A stretch of 64,000 nt of DNA. It comes from Desulfitibacter alkalitolerans DSM 16504 (lineage in GTDB: Bacteria; Bacillota; DSM-16504; Desulfitibacterales; Desulfitibacteraceae). The translations under genes were made by a program, and so were the position numbers. The stretch covers positions 2,501-66,500 of the forward strand of contig NZ_KK211105.1 in the NCBI RefSeq assembly GCF_000620305.1, read 5' to 3'. This document shows, one piece after another, positions 38,205-46,968 of the stretch; position 1 is the stretch's first letter; each line of letters starts with the position of its first letter. A model generated the notes under the pieces. The model was not told the origin of the DNA, made no database searches, and saw only the letters and a list, made by a program, of their open reading frames with translations.

Positions 38205-38621
38205 ATGGCTAGAATAGCTGGTCTAGATATAGGTGAAAGAACAATAGGAATAGCGGTAAGCGACTTGCTGGGCATAACAGCTCAAGGTCTTGATACAGTC
38301 AAAAGAAGCTGCATGGAGGAAGATTTGAAGCAAATAATTAGTATATTAAAGGATTACGATGTCACTTTTGTAGTAGTAGGCCTGCCAAAGAACATGAATA
38401 ATACCCTTGGGCCTTCTGCAGATAGAGCTAAGGAGTTTGGCAATGAGCTTGCCAAAAGGACTGGTCTTGAAATAAAGTATTGGGATGAAAGATTAACTAC
38501 AGTGAGTGCCCAAAGGACTCTTCTTGAAGGAGATGTCTCCAGAAAAAAAAGGAAGCAGGTTGTAGACAAAATTGCAGCAGTAATGATTTTGCAAAATTAT
38601 ATGGATAGTACAATTCGCTAA
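38205..38621 (+). CDS. ruvX: Holliday junction resolvase-like RuvX/YqgF
   Basis: This 138-residue RNase H-fold protein belongs to YqgF, an essential family linked to 16S rRNA 5'-end maturation and described as a putative resolvase. It begins MARIAGLDIGERTIGIAVSD, with the first catalytic Asp at residue 8. VVGLPKNMNNTLGP (about 62-75) and the acidic WDERLTTVSA (about 93-102) are conserved. Start ATG 38205 is preferred to TTG 38199, given AGGAGG at 38189-38194. Confidence 0.93.
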   Translation: MARIAGLDIGERTIGIAVSDLLGITAQGLDTVKRSCMEEDLKQIISILKDYDVTFVVVGLPKNMNNTLGPSADRAKEFGNELAKRTGLEIKYWDERLTTVSAQRTLLEGDVSRKKRKQVVDKIAAVMILQNYMDSTIR

Positions 38622-38724
38622 TTATGAAGAATTTGTATAGATTTGCCTTTTAAGAAGGAGTTATTACAGTAAATTACGAAACTAAGACAACAAACAACCT
38701 ATCCTAAAAGGGAGGATGATTATT

Positions 38725-38880
38725 GTGGCTATCTGTACTACTTGTGGAATGGAAGTGCCAGATGATGATTTATATTATATTGGTGGTCGTGTAGTTTGCG
38801 AAAAGTGTTCTTTAGAGCAGCTTGAACCTCCAAAGCCCTGTAGTGGTGGAATTGGCGGACCATCATATAATAAAGAGTAA
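38725..38880 (+). CDS. 51-residue two-knuckle zinc-ribbon protein
   Basis: GTG at 38725 opens a 51-codon frame with CTTC (residues 4-7) and CEKC (25-28), a zinc-ribbon pair. A short tail carries another Cys in PKPCSGG. GGAGG (38711-38715) is well spaced, whereas an upstream ATG at 38716 is too close. A terminator follows. It is conserved-looking but unassigned; such proteins often bind RNA or proteins. Confidence 0.7.
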   Translation: MAICTTCGMEVPDDDLYYIGGRVVCEKCSLEQLEPPKPCSGGIGGPSYNKE

Positions 38881-38884
38881 AGTC

Positions 38885-38925
38885 AAAAAAGTAATAGGGG
38901 GATAACGTCCCTCTTTTACTTTTTG
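38885..38925 (+). terminator. Intrinsic terminator after zinc-ribbon gene
   Basis: AAAAAGTAATAGGG and CCCTCTTTTACTTTTT form a long AT-rich stem with a GC-containing top. The 3' arm ends in a T-run. Confidence 0.7.
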
Positions 38926-39067
38926 TAAGTTTACCACATGACTATCCCCACTATCTTAATTATTCTGTTTTCCAAAAGACTACTGCCACTGTCTTAGATG
39001 GGATTGTGGCGGTATGAAGAATCTTGTTTATTTCAATTGACAATTGGAAATAATAACAAGCATATAC

Positions 39068-39097
39068 TGGACAAAAATCAATAACAAAAGGTATAAT
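39068..39097 (+). promoter_or_regulatory. Sigma-A type promoter for the DUF1292-mltG region
   Basis: TGGACA (39068-39073) and TATAAT (39092-39097) have an 18-base spacer and lie about 50 bases before the DUF1292 gene. Another TTGACA at 39037 has no good -10 box at normal spacing. Confidence 0.6.
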
Positions 39098-39144
39098 TGT
39101 CAAGACTAAAAAATCATAAAATCAAGTAAAGGCGGGGTTTAAAT

Positions 39145-39438
39145 ATGACAGAACACAATGAAAACATGGAAATGGATAATACCATTACTTTAGTAGATGA
39201 GAATGGAGAAGAAATAGAGTTTGAGGTAATAGACATGATACAGGTTGATGAAGAAGAATATGCTATACTGTTGCCAAAGACAAAGGATGGTGTTGGGGAA
39301 GAAGCTATAATATTAAAGGTTGGAATTGATGATGAAGGGGAAGAAATACTTTATGAAATTGAAGATGATGATGAATGGGAAATGGTTGCTAACATATGGC
39401 AGGAAGGTTTAGAAGAAAGTGAAGATACCCAGAACTAA
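39145..39438 (+). CDS. DUF1292 acidic protein
   Basis: The 97-residue protein is very acidic (Glu/Asp about 40%) and shows the DUF1292 pattern ITLVDENGEEIEFEVIDMIQ (20 residues from 14) and YAILLPK (41-47). It matches Bacillus yrzB in context (ireB-ruvX-DUF1292). Its function is unknown. A GGCGGGG site precedes the ATG. Confidence 0.88.
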   Translation: MTEHNENMEMDNTITLVDENGEEIEFEVIDMIQVDEEEYAILLPKTKDGVGEEAIILKVGIDDEGEEILYEIEDDDEWEMVANIWQEGLEESEDTQN

Positions 39439-39502
39439 CCTTGTAGAAATAAAAAGAAATATGTATAATAGGTTGAGTAAAAGCTTTTGGGAGTGATTTT
39501 AA

Positions 39503-40546
39503 ATGGAACCTAAAGCATATATTCAACCTAAAACTTTTAAAAAGACAAAATTAATAGTTTTAGTGCTATTACTAGCTGCGGTGCTGGTATTTCTGTATGG
39601 CTTGATTAAAATAGAACAGTTTAAAGGTCCTGTTGAAAAGGACAACTACCAATATGTTGTGGTTGACATAAAAAATAACACCGGCACAGCTCAGATAGCC
39701 CAGCAGCTATTTGATAATGGTTTAATCCACAACCCTGTATTCTTTAGATTATTTGTGAGAAATCAAGGCTTGGATAGACACCTTAAGGCCGGAAAATATG
39801 ATTTAAGTCCATCAATGTCATTGCCTGAGATAATAGATAGGCTTCAAAGGGGACAATTAAATCTAATTTCTTTTACTATTCCCGAAGGCCTTACCCTTGA
39901 ACAAATAGCAGCCTCTCTTGAACGACAAGGTGTAGCTGATGCTCAAGTTTTTCTTAGGCTAGCTGAGGAAGGGGATTTTATTTTTCCCTGGATGGATGAG
40001 CTTCCTGAAGGCCCCTTAAGGTTTGAAGGCTTTCTGTTTCCTGACACTTATAGAATACCAGAAGGCTTTTCTGAAGCAGGCATAATTCAGATGATGCTTG
40101 ATAGATTCAAGGAAGTTTATTCAGAGGAATATAAGGCTAAAATGAATGAACTGGGTATGAACATATTAGAGGTTGTGACCCTAGCCTCCATAATTGAACG
40201 AGAAATTAGAAAACCTGAAGAACAGGTCCTGGCATCAGCAGTTTTTCATAATCGACTAAACAGGAAAATGAGGCTTGAGTCATGTGCTACTATTCAGTAT
40301 GCATTAGGTGAGGTCAAGGAGGTGCTCTTATATAGTGATCTTGAAATAGTATCACCATATAACACTTACCGAAATGATGGATTACCCCCAGGGCCAATTG
40401 CAGCACCAGGTAAGGGGGCAATTCATGCAGCCCTCAACCCTACAGATGATGACTATCTTTTCTTTGTGGCAAAACCAGATGGCTCACATCATTTTAGTAA
40501 AACTCTTAGAGAACATGAGCAGGCCAAAAATAGATATTTAAGATAG
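39503..40546 (+). CDS. mltG: Endolytic murein transglycosylase MltG (YceG-like)
   Basis: MltG (347 residues) cleaves nascent glycan strands and sets chain length in peptidoglycan. It has one N-terminal membrane helix (about residues 14-34) and a LysM-like segment with FTIPEGLTLEQIA (about 126-138). The catalytic Glu lies in ASIIERE (about 227-233). NTYRNDGLPPGPIAAPG near 288-304 is a family signature. It corresponds to Bacillus yrrL. Confidence 0.94.
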   Translation: MEPKAYIQPKTFKKTKLIVLVLLLAAVLVFLYGLIKIEQFKGPVEKDNYQYVVVDIKNNTGTAQIAQQLFDNGLIHNPVFFRLFVRNQGLDRHLKAGKYDLSPSMSLPEIIDRLQRGQLNLISFTIPEGLTLEQIAASLERQGVADAQVFLRLAEEGDFIFPWMDELPEGPLRFEGFLFPDTYRIPEGFSEAGIIQMMLDRFKEVYSEEYKAKMNELGMNILEVVTLASIIEREIRKPEEQVLASAVFHNRLNRKMRLESCATIQYALGEVKEVLLYSDLEIVSPYNTYRNDGLPPGPIAAPGKGAIHAALNPTDDDYLFFVAKPDGSHHFSKTLREHEQAKNRYLR

Positions 40547-40553
40547 CTTTAGC

Positions 40554-40596
40554 GAATAGACCCTTTTCCCTTCACGGAAATACAAAGGGTCTATTC
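40554..40596 (+). terminator. Long perfect hairpin after mltG
   Basis: GAATAGACCCTTT (40554-40566) and AAAGGGTCTATTC (40584-40596) form a 13-bp perfect stem. The T-run afterwards is interrupted (TGTGATATCATATTTTT), so termination may be partial. The trmR ribosome site follows. Confidence 0.65.
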
Positions 40597-40633
40597 TGTG
40601 ATATCATATTTTTCCTCAAAAGAGGGTGACCAA

Positions 40634-41284
40634 ATGGATACTATACTTTTAACAGATTATCTTAAAACCTTTGTACCAAAAAGGGATTCTCTTCTTAAGC
40701 AGATGGAGCAGGAAGGGCTAGAGGATAAAATACCCATTGCTGATCCTCAGACTGCAGGGCTGCTTTACTTACTAGCAAAAATGCATAACAGTAGAAGGGT
40801 TCTAGAGATAGGAACTGCTACTGGTTACTCAACCATTTGGCTTGCAAGGGCAGTTGCTCCCCTTGGCAGGGTTACTACAATAGAAATTAATCACCTTCGT
40901 CATAGAAGGGCGAGGGAGTACTTTCAACGGGCAGGTCTAGACAACATCATTACTGCCTATCTGGGAGATGCTTTGAACATATTGCCCCAATTACCAGGTG
41001 ACTTTGATTTCATCTTTATGGATGCAGCAAAGGGTCAGTACATATCCTTCTTTGATTATGCTTATAAGCTACTGGTGCCAGGGGGAATTCTAGTAGCAGA
41101 TAATGTATTGTTCAAGGGCATGGTGGCGACAGGTGCAAAATATCCTAGAAGAAAAAGAACTCTAGTGGTCAGGCTAAGGAAATTTTTAAGAATGTTAAAT
41201 AATCATCCTAACCTGGTTACGTCCATATTGCCCCTGGGAGATGGAGTAGCTCTATGTTTAAAGGAAAGGAAGGAATTGTCTTGA
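40634..41284 (+). CDS. trmR: tRNA 5-hydroxyuridine methyltransferase (O-methyltransferase)
   Basis: This 216-residue class I SAM methyltransferase has VLEIGTATGYST (about residues 56-67) and FIFMDAAKGQY (about 122-132), the COMT-like O-methyltransferase motifs. Bacillus YrrM (TrmR) methylates 5-hydroxyuridine-34 in tRNA, and here the gene sits directly before a U32 family trhP gene as there. Start ATG 40634 follows GAGGGTGA; an earlier ATG at 40598 lies next to the hairpin. The symbol rests on context and family. Confidence 0.8.
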   Translation: MDTILLTDYLKTFVPKRDSLLKQMEQEGLEDKIPIADPQTAGLLYLLAKMHNSRRVLEIGTATGYSTIWLARAVAPLGRVTTIEINHLRHRRAREYFQRAGLDNIITAYLGDALNILPQLPGDFDFIFMDAAKGQYISFFDYAYKLLVPGGILVADNVLFKGMVATGAKYPRRKRTLVVRLRKFLRMLNNHPNLVTSILPLGDGVALCLKERKELS

Positions 41285-42501
41285 AAAAACCAGAACTATT
41301 AGCACCTGCCGGAGATATGGAAAAATTAAAATTTGCCTTGCTTTATGGAGCAGATGCTGTTTATTTAGGTGGAAAACAGCTTGGCCTGCGTGCCTCTGCA
41401 GGAAATTTCACCTTAGAAGAGATGCAAGAGGCAGTTGACTATACTCATTCATTTAATAAAAAGGTTTATGTAACTGTTAATATACTTGCCCATAATGATG
41501 ATTTGGAGGGCATAGAGGAATATCTTTTAAAATTAGAAGCTATAAATGCAGACGGTATAATAGTTTCTGATCCAGGAATAGTAAAGATAGCCAGAGAAGT
41601 TGTTCCGCAGCTTCCTATTCACCTGAGCACCCAGGCAAACACCACAAACTGGGCAGCTGCAGACTTCTGGAAAGACTATGGTATAAAAAGAATAGTACTT
41701 GCCAGAGAGCTGTCATTGACAGAGATTGCAAAAATTAAACAAAAAGTTGATATAGAAATTGAAGCTTTTATCCATGGAGCCATGTGTATGGCTTATTCTG
41801 GAAGGTGCCTTTTAAGCAACTTTTTAGTAGGCAGGGGGGCTAATCAAGGGGAGTGTGCCCATCCCTGCAGATATAAGTATCATCTTATTGAAGAAAAGAG
41901 GCCAGGGCAGGTTATGGAAATTCAGGAGGATGAAAGGGGCAGCTATATTTTCAACTCCAAGGATTTATGTATGCTAGAAAATATCCCTGCCATGGTAAAA
42001 GCAGGGATAGCTTCTCTAAAAATAGAAGGAAGAATGAAAAGTATACACTATGTTGCTACAGTAGTAAAGGCTTATAGGCAGGCAATAGATTCCTATTGCC
42101 AAAGCCCCGAAACTTACACCCTGGATGAAAAGCTCCTTGAAGAGGTAGGCAAAGTAAGCCACAGGGAATACACTACAGGCTTTTATTTTAATAAAATTAC
42201 ATCTGATGATCATAACTTTGAGACATCCGCTTACAAGCATACTTACGATTTTATAGGCATTGTAATTGGTTACGATAGTAGTAAAGGACAGCTTATTGTA
42301 GAACAAAGAAATAATTTTGGCGTGGGAGACAAAATCGAGCTCTGCCCTCCTAAGGGTGAGAATAAGGAAATGATTATAAAGGCAATGTTTGATGACAAAA
42401 TGGAGAAGATTGCTAAAGCTCCACATCCTCAACAGTTAGTGTATATACCTTCACCTGTAATGTTTCCAGAAGATACTCTTATTAGAAGGAGAAGAACATG
42501 A
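41281..42501 (+). CDS. trhP: U32 family tRNA 5-hydroxyuridine synthesis protein
   Basis: The 406-residue U32 protein begins KKPELLAPAG and holds MCMAYSGRCLLSN and NQGECAHPCRYKY (about residues 165-204). These cysteines bind an iron-sulfur cluster in relatives. In Bacillus, TrhP1/TrhP2 (YrrN/YrrO) make 5-hydroxyuridine at tRNA position 34 from prephenate. The single gene here matches YrrO in length. TTG 41281 overlaps the trmR stop in TTGA, and AAGGAAAGGAAGG lies upstream. Older annotations call it a collagenase-like peptidase. Confidence 0.85.
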   Translation: MKKPELLAPAGDMEKLKFALLYGADAVYLGGKQLGLRASAGNFTLEEMQEAVDYTHSFNKKVYVTVNILAHNDDLEGIEEYLLKLEAINADGIIVSDPGIVKIAREVVPQLPIHLSTQANTTNWAAADFWKDYGIKRIVLARELSLTEIAKIKQKVDIEIEAFIHGAMCMAYSGRCLLSNFLVGRGANQGECAHPCRYKYHLIEEKRPGQVMEIQEDERGSYIFNSKDLCMLENIPAMVKAGIASLKIEGRMKSIHYVATVVKAYRQAIDSYCQSPETYTLDEKLLEEVGKVSHREYTTGFYFNKITSDDHNFETSAYKHTYDFIGIVIGYDSSKGQLIVEQRNNFGVGDKIELCPPKGENKEMIIKAMFDDKMEKIAKAPHPQQLVYIPSPVMFPEDTLIRRRRT

Positions 42502-42722
42502 CCTTAGACAGAGAAATTTCTATTCTTGTGCAGGTGGCAATAAGAGATATTGATTTACTAAATAAAATAGTTGAAGGTCATGAAGGCATAGCCCTTGTTA
42601 CAACGGAGGATGCTCACCATGGATATGTTAGGCTCCACACGGCCCAGTCTAGTAAAGCATATCTTTTAGAAATATTGGAGACCTTTCCCAGGGAGATTAA
42701 AATTATAGATATAACTGAATAA
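42498..42722 (+). CDS. DUF4911 small protein
   Basis: The 74-residue protein matches DUF4911, a small alpha/beta domain with ISILVQVAIRDIDLLNKIVEG near residues 8-28 and TTEDAHHGYVRLHT near 35-48. Its start overlaps the trhP end by 4 bases (ATGA), indicating coupling. The context suggests a link to tRNA wobble modification or to the next PBP gene; nothing in the sequence proves either. Confidence 0.75.
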   Translation: MTLDREISILVQVAIRDIDLLNKIVEGHEGIALVTTEDAHHGYVRLHTAQSSKAYLLEILETFPREIKIIDITE

Positions 42723-42730
42723 GTTTTCTG

Positions 42731-42770
42731 CCTTCCGTCAAATATATACATGAATGGAAGGTGTTTTTTT
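42731..42770 (+). terminator. Hairpin with T-run overlapping the PBP ribosome site
   Basis: CCTTCC (42731-42736) and GGAAGG (42756-42761) form a stem, followed by TGTTTTTTT just before the ATG of the PBP gene. GGAAGG is also the ribosome binding site of that gene, so folding could both terminate upstream transcription and hide the start. Confidence 0.6.
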
Positions 42771-44285
42771 ATGAGAAGATTAAAAAACAGGTTAGGCATA
42801 GTACTCCTGGTATTGGTTTTTGCCTTTAGTCTTTTATTAATAAGGTTGGTATATTTACAGCTTATTAATGGTAATGAATTACGTCAGCAGGCTTTTCAAA
42901 TGCAGAATAGGTATATAAGTTCTGAGGAGATTCCCAGGGCAGACATAATTGATAGAAATGGAATAAGTTTGATAGGTAGTGAAGTAAAAACAAGAGAGGC
43001 TATGATTACCAGTGACCGTAGGGTTTTTATCAGTAATGAACCACACGAGTTGATACCAGTATCAGATTTTGGTGAGCATCAGATCTTTTCAATGCCAATC
43101 ATAATGCGTTATGGCAAAGATTCTCTTGCACGCCACCTTATTGGTCATTTGGCAGATGGACGGGGAGCTACGGGTTTAGAACGGATTTATGATGATTATC
43201 TCATAAGTTCTTCAAGGTATCTTTGGAGGATTGTTCTGGATGGCAGAGGAAATATTATCCCGGGCTTAAGCTTTCAAATGGAGGAAAGAGACGTTCCACG
43301 TAACCAATTGGTATTAACCATCCAAAAAGATATCCAGGAGGCAGTAGAGGATGTAATGGATTATCATAAAATATCTGGAGCTGTAGTGGTCATGGATCCC
43401 CTTAATGGTGATTTACTTGCAGTAGCCAGCAGACCAAACTACGATCAGAATAATCCATTACCTACCCAAGGGACTAGTCTTTTAAACAAAGCATTCCAAC
43501 ACTACTTTCCAGGCTCAATATTTAAAACCTTTATAGCGGCAGCTGCTTTAGAGGAAGGCTTGGTAACACCTACAGATGTTTTTCATTGTAACGGAGTCTA
43601 TATATTTCCAACAGGTCTAAGGATTAACTGCTGGAATAGGGAAGGACATGGAAATATTAATTTAATTGAGGCAGTGGCATATTCATGCAACCCAACATTT
43701 ATAGATATTGGGTTAAGAGTGGGAAGACAAAATATACTAAAATATACTGAAAGGTTAGGATTGACAGACAACAGTATAATGGGTTACCCACAGAATCTGG
43801 TTAATCAGATAAATATTGATTATGGACCAGGTAAAATTGCAAATGCTTCCCTCGGCCAAGAAGGGATTATGATTACACCGGTACAAATGGCAGTTCTTAT
43901 ATCAGCCGTTGCAAATGGAGGGTATGCTGTTACTCCTCGGGTTGTTATGGAGATTAGAGACCAGGACGGTAAACCTGTGCAAAAAATAATTTCAGTGCCA
44001 CCCTATAGGGTCTGGTCAGACACTACTGTTTCCTCTCTTCAAGATATGCTCTATGCTGTGAATAGGTGGGGTACAGGAATAAATGCCTGGATTAATGAAG
44101 TACCATCGGCTGGTAAAACAGCCTCTGCTGAAACAGGCAGTGGCTTAAATGCATTATTCTCCGGGTATTTTCCCATAGATAATCCAAAATATGTAGTTGT
44201 AGTTGTTGTGGAGGGTGGCAGAAGCGGTGGTGCTGATGCAGCACCCATTTTTAAAGAAATAATGCAAAAAATTAAAACACAATAA
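42771..44285 (+). CDS. Class B penicillin-binding protein with KTA variant
   Basis: This 504-residue transpeptidase has one N-terminal membrane helix (about residues 9-28) and a dimerization-type segment with RADIIDRNG (about 52-60). In the penicillin-binding domain, the active-site serine lies in PGSIFK (near residue 248, SxxK) and SCN (near 304) follows. The third motif reads GKTASAE, so KTG is replaced by KTA. It resembles PbpI/SpoVD-like class B PBPs without PASTA repeats. Its place after trhP matches Bacillus pbpI (yrrR). The KTA change may alter beta-lactam binding. Confidence 0.85.
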   Translation: MRRLKNRLGIVLLVLVFAFSLLLIRLVYLQLINGNELRQQAFQMQNRYISSEEIPRADIIDRNGISLIGSEVKTREAMITSDRRVFISNEPHELIPVSDFGEHQIFSMPIIMRYGKDSLARHLIGHLADGRGATGLERIYDDYLISSSRYLWRIVLDGRGNIIPGLSFQMEERDVPRNQLVLTIQKDIQEAVEDVMDYHKISGAVVVMDPLNGDLLAVASRPNYDQNNPLPTQGTSLLNKAFQHYFPGSIFKTFIAAAALEEGLVTPTDVFHCNGVYIFPTGLRINCWNREGHGNINLIEAVAYSCNPTFIDIGLRVGRQNILKYTERLGLTDNSIMGYPQNLVNQINIDYGPGKIANASLGQEGIMITPVQMAVLISAVANGGYAVTPRVVMEIRDQDGKPVQKIISVPPYRVWSDTTVSSLQDMLYAVNRWGTGINAWINEVPSAGKTASAETGSGLNALFSGYFPIDNPKYVVVVVVEGGRSGGADAAPIFKEIMQKIKTQ

Positions 44286-44348
44286 TAATACTCCCATCTT
44301 TAGTAAAGACTAAATTAGAAGAATTTTATTAAATAAGGAGTGAATGAA

Positions 44349-45137
44349 TTGTTTAGACATGAGAAACGTCTTTTACATCCTGTTAAAGTTGACAGGCCAA
44401 ATCCAACTTATGCAGCCATGCTTCAGGAACAATTAGGCGGTGGAAATGGTGAGCTAAAGGCAGGACTCCAATATTTTGTGCAAAGCTTTAGAATCAAAGA
44501 TAAGGCTATAAAAGACCTGTTCCTTGATATTGCTGCAGAGGAATTCAGCCACATGGAAATGGTTGCTACCATGATTAACATGCTCAATGGACATGATCTG
44601 CAGGGCAATTATGCCAATGCCAATTTAGAACCCCATGTCCTTACCGGGTTATCACCTGATTTAGTTAATGCTTCAGGTGTTCCCTGGACTGGAGCTTATA
44701 TTAATACAACAGGTGATTTAGCTGCTGACCTATTATCAAATATTGCCGCAGAGCAAAGAGCCAAGGTTGTTTATGAATACCTTCATCGTCAAATAAATGA
44801 TAAGGGAGTAAGAGAGGCAATAGATTTTTTATTAAATAGGGAAGAAGCTCACAATGCACTTTTTAGAGAAGCATTAAATAAGGTCCAAAATACAGGCTCA
44901 AATAGAGATTTTGGTGTAGATGAAGATGCAAGGCTCTACTTTGACCTGTCTTCGCCAGGAAAGCACTTTCAGGCTCCTCAGCCAACGCCACCAGGCTTTA
45001 ATAACCCCAGGGGAACCAATCACAATCAAACACAGCATCATGGTCAACAGTATGCACAACAGCAGCAGTATTATCATAATCAGAACCAAACCCAAAATCA
45101 AACGCAAAAACCTAATCAGCATCCTAACTATCAATAA
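44349..45137 (+). CDS. Manganese catalase family protein
   Basis: The 262-residue protein begins FRHEKRLLHPVKVDRPNPT and has ferritin-like four-helix metal ligands. These are Glu in NGELKAGLQY, Glu/His in AEEFSHMEM, Glu in AAEQRAKV and Glu/His in REEAHNALF, the dimanganese catalase pattern; spore-coat CotJC is also in this family. TTG 44349 is chosen since AAGGAG (44335-44340) is 8 bases upstream and this is the family N-terminus. The last 45 residues are rich in Gln, Asn and His, a tail probably disordered or metal-binding. Confidence 0.87.
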   Translation: MFRHEKRLLHPVKVDRPNPTYAAMLQEQLGGGNGELKAGLQYFVQSFRIKDKAIKDLFLDIAAEEFSHMEMVATMINMLNGHDLQGNYANANLEPHVLTGLSPDLVNASGVPWTGAYINTTGDLAADLLSNIAAEQRAKVVYEYLHRQINDKGVREAIDFLLNREEAHNALFREALNKVQNTGSNRDFGVDEDARLYFDLSSPGKHFQAPQPTPPGFNNPRGTNHNQTQHHGQQYAQQQQYYHNQNQTQNQTQKPNQHPNYQ

Positions 45138-45154
45138 ACAAACACAAAAAGCAA

Positions 45155-45189
45155 CCCCCTGGGTTATACTAATTCTCAGGGGGCATTTT
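45155..45189 (+). terminator. Intrinsic terminator after the Mn catalase gene
   Basis: CCCCCTG (45155-45161) and CAGGGGG (45177-45183) form a GC-rich stem with a 15-base loop, followed by ATTTTTATT. Confidence 0.8.
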
Positions 45190-45243
45190 TATTGCAATAA
45201 TATTATTTTAAAAATGAAAAAATATGTATCCTTTTAATCTTTC

Positions 45244-45256
45244 TATCATTATGATA
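45244..45256 (+). promoter_or_regulatory. Perfect palindrome before cls
   Basis: TATCAT-T-ATGATA is a 6-1-6 perfect inverted repeat, followed about 25 bases later by a TATAAT at 45282-45287. Its size and AT-rich make-up recall Fur/PerR-type boxes, but it does not match their full consensus. Regulation of cls is therefore a guess. Confidence 0.35.
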
Positions 45257-45328
45257 ATACAAAGTACAGTTACATTTGTGATATAATTTACTAAAAATAT
45301 TTTGCTAAGCCTAAGGAGATAAAAATAA

Positions 45329-46801
45329 ATGCACAGCTTTTTTCAGTCTTTTATTGAAATTGTGCCTGCAACAATTGCATACATATTTTCCTTTATCGTG
45401 TTTCTAACTGGGATTGTAATATTTTTTGAAAAAAGGAATCCTTCACAGACTGTAGCATGGCTATTAATACTTCTTGTATTCCCTGTGGTAGGCTTTGTTT
45501 TGTATTTCTTTTTTGGAAATAACATTCGCAAGCGTGCCCTTTTTAAAAGAATGAAACTGGATAATGGTCCCATTGATTGCTATCAGTTAGTGCAGTCACA
45601 AAAAGAAAGAGTTAAACAAAAGCTTCTATTTTGCTGCGATGAATACACAGATGTTAAACACAAGCTAATCAATTTACTTTTAAATAATTCCAAATCGCCC
45701 TTTACCCATAATAATAAGTCAGAGGTGCTTACTTGTGGTGATGATGCCTTTAATTCAAAAATAGAAGCAATGGAAAATGCAAAACATCATATTCACCTTG
45801 AATATTTTATTGTTAAGGATGATAACCTTGGAAATAAAATAAAAAACATTCTAATCAAAAAGGCTAAGGAAGGAGTCAAGGTAAGGTTCATTTATGATGG
45901 ACTAGGCGGCTTCGGACTGGGTAGAAAATTTCTAAAGGACCTTATAGATGCCGGTGTACAAATAAGACCATTTCTGCCAATTAGGATACCATTTTTTAAT
46001 AGTGAATTTAATCATAGAAATCATCGTAAGATTTTAATAGTAGATGGTACAGTTGGGTATCTAGGGGGATTAAATATAGGTGATGAATACATTAATGAAA
46101 ATCCTAGATACCCATTTTGGAGAGATACACATATTAAAATTCATGGTGAGGCAGTTTATATTTTACAAAATGTATTTCTAAAAAACTGGCGTTTCATAAC
46201 TGGGGAGGTTCCAGAAGGAAGTGAATACTTCCCCAAACACGGGAAAGTGGGCCAAGAATTAATACAGATAGTACCTAGTGGCCCAGATTATGATTGGGAA
46301 TCTATTCAACAGGCATATTTCTCCATAATAACTTCTGCCAAGTATAAGATTTATGTTACAACACCCTACTTAATTCCTGATGAAAGTATACTAATGGCAT
46401 TAAAAACAGCAGCCTTGAGTGGTGTTGAGGTAAAAATAATTGTACCAGGTGTACCTGATAAAAAGTTTGTATATTATGCAACCTGCTCATATTTTGAGGA
46501 GCTTATCAAGGCAGGGGTACGAATATTTAAATATAACAAGGGCTTTATACATGCAAAAGTTCTAACAGTAGATAATGTTATTGCATCAATAGGCACTGCT
46601 AATTTTGATAATCGCAGCTTCCTGTATAATTTTGAAATTAATGCTTTTTGCTTCCATCCATCAACGGTAAAACGCCTTGATGAGGATTTTTATGATGACT
46701 TAAAGGAATGTGTAGAGGTTACATTAGAGTCTTTAGAGAATAAAACCCTCTGGGTAAGATTTATGGAATCAACTGCCAGGCTGGCATCACCACTATTGTA
46801 A
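45329..46801 (+). CDS. cls: Cardiolipin synthase
   Basis: This 490-residue phospholipase D family enzyme joins phosphatidylglycerols into cardiolipin at the membrane. Two N-terminal membrane helices (about residues 10-30 and 42-61) are followed by two HKD motifs. These are HRKILIVDG (about 233-241) and HAKVLTVDN (about 409-417). Length and layout match Gram-positive Cls. The AAGGAG site precedes ATG 45329. The end abuts a YjbQ-like remnant. Confidence 0.93.
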   Translation: MHSFFQSFIEIVPATIAYIFSFIVFLTGIVIFFEKRNPSQTVAWLLILLVFPVVGFVLYFFFGNNIRKRALFKRMKLDNGPIDCYQLVQSQKERVKQKLLFCCDEYTDVKHKLINLLLNNSKSPFTHNNKSEVLTCGDDAFNSKIEAMENAKHHIHLEYFIVKDDNLGNKIKNILIKKAKEGVKVRFIYDGLGGFGLGRKFLKDLIDAGVQIRPFLPIRIPFFNSEFNHRNHRKILIVDGTVGYLGGLNIGDEYINENPRYPFWRDTHIKIHGEAVYILQNVFLKNWRFITGEVPEGSEYFPKHGKVGQELIQIVPSGPDYDWESIQQAYFSIITSAKYKIYVTTPYLIPDESILMALKTAALSGVEVKIIVPGVPDKKFVYYATCSYFEELIKAGVRIFKYNKGFIHAKVLTVDNVIASIGTANFDNRSFLYNFEINAFCFHPSTVKRLDEDFYDDLKECVEVTLESLENKTLWVRFMESTARLASPLL

Positions 46802-46968
46802 TACTTTTAGATGCAGATGCCCATTTAAAAAGGACCATTATGGGAAGAGAGGTAGTTGTTGCGGTAACAAAGGGCAGGCTTGACTTTGGAACATGGGAGC
46901 AAATTTTTTATGGTGAATTTGATGGCAACAGGGATAAAAGAGTTTTAGTTAAGATAATTGGCCAATAG
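46801..46968 (+). pseudogene. C-terminal remnant of a YjbQ-family (UPF0047) gene
   Basis: The frame from 46801 reads on for 55 codons to TAG at 46966-46968. It resembles the C-terminal third of YjbQ/UPF0047 proteins: [15 protein letters not shown], then [19 protein letters not shown] (19 residues), then RVLVKIIGQ. The N-terminal two thirds, about 80 residues, are missing; the upstream sequence is cardiolipin synthase in another frame. No convincing ribosome site precedes an internal ATG. The end overlaps sfsA on the other strand by 20 bases. It is a decayed gene, not a frameshifted one. Confidence 0.75.

Noticed and set aside
42016-42432. A 138-codon minus-strand frame within trhP
   Set aside because: The plus-strand U32 protein is clear through this region; the opposite frame is accidental and has no family pattern.
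44920-45237. A 105-codon plus-strand frame over the end of the Mn catalase gene
   Set aside because: It arises from the repetitive Gln/Asn codons in another frame and runs through the terminator.
46840-46968. The YjbQ-like frame as a genuine small gene starting at the internal ATG
   Set aside because: No ribosome binding site fits, and the family needs its N-terminal part for its fold and active site, so a remnant is more likely.
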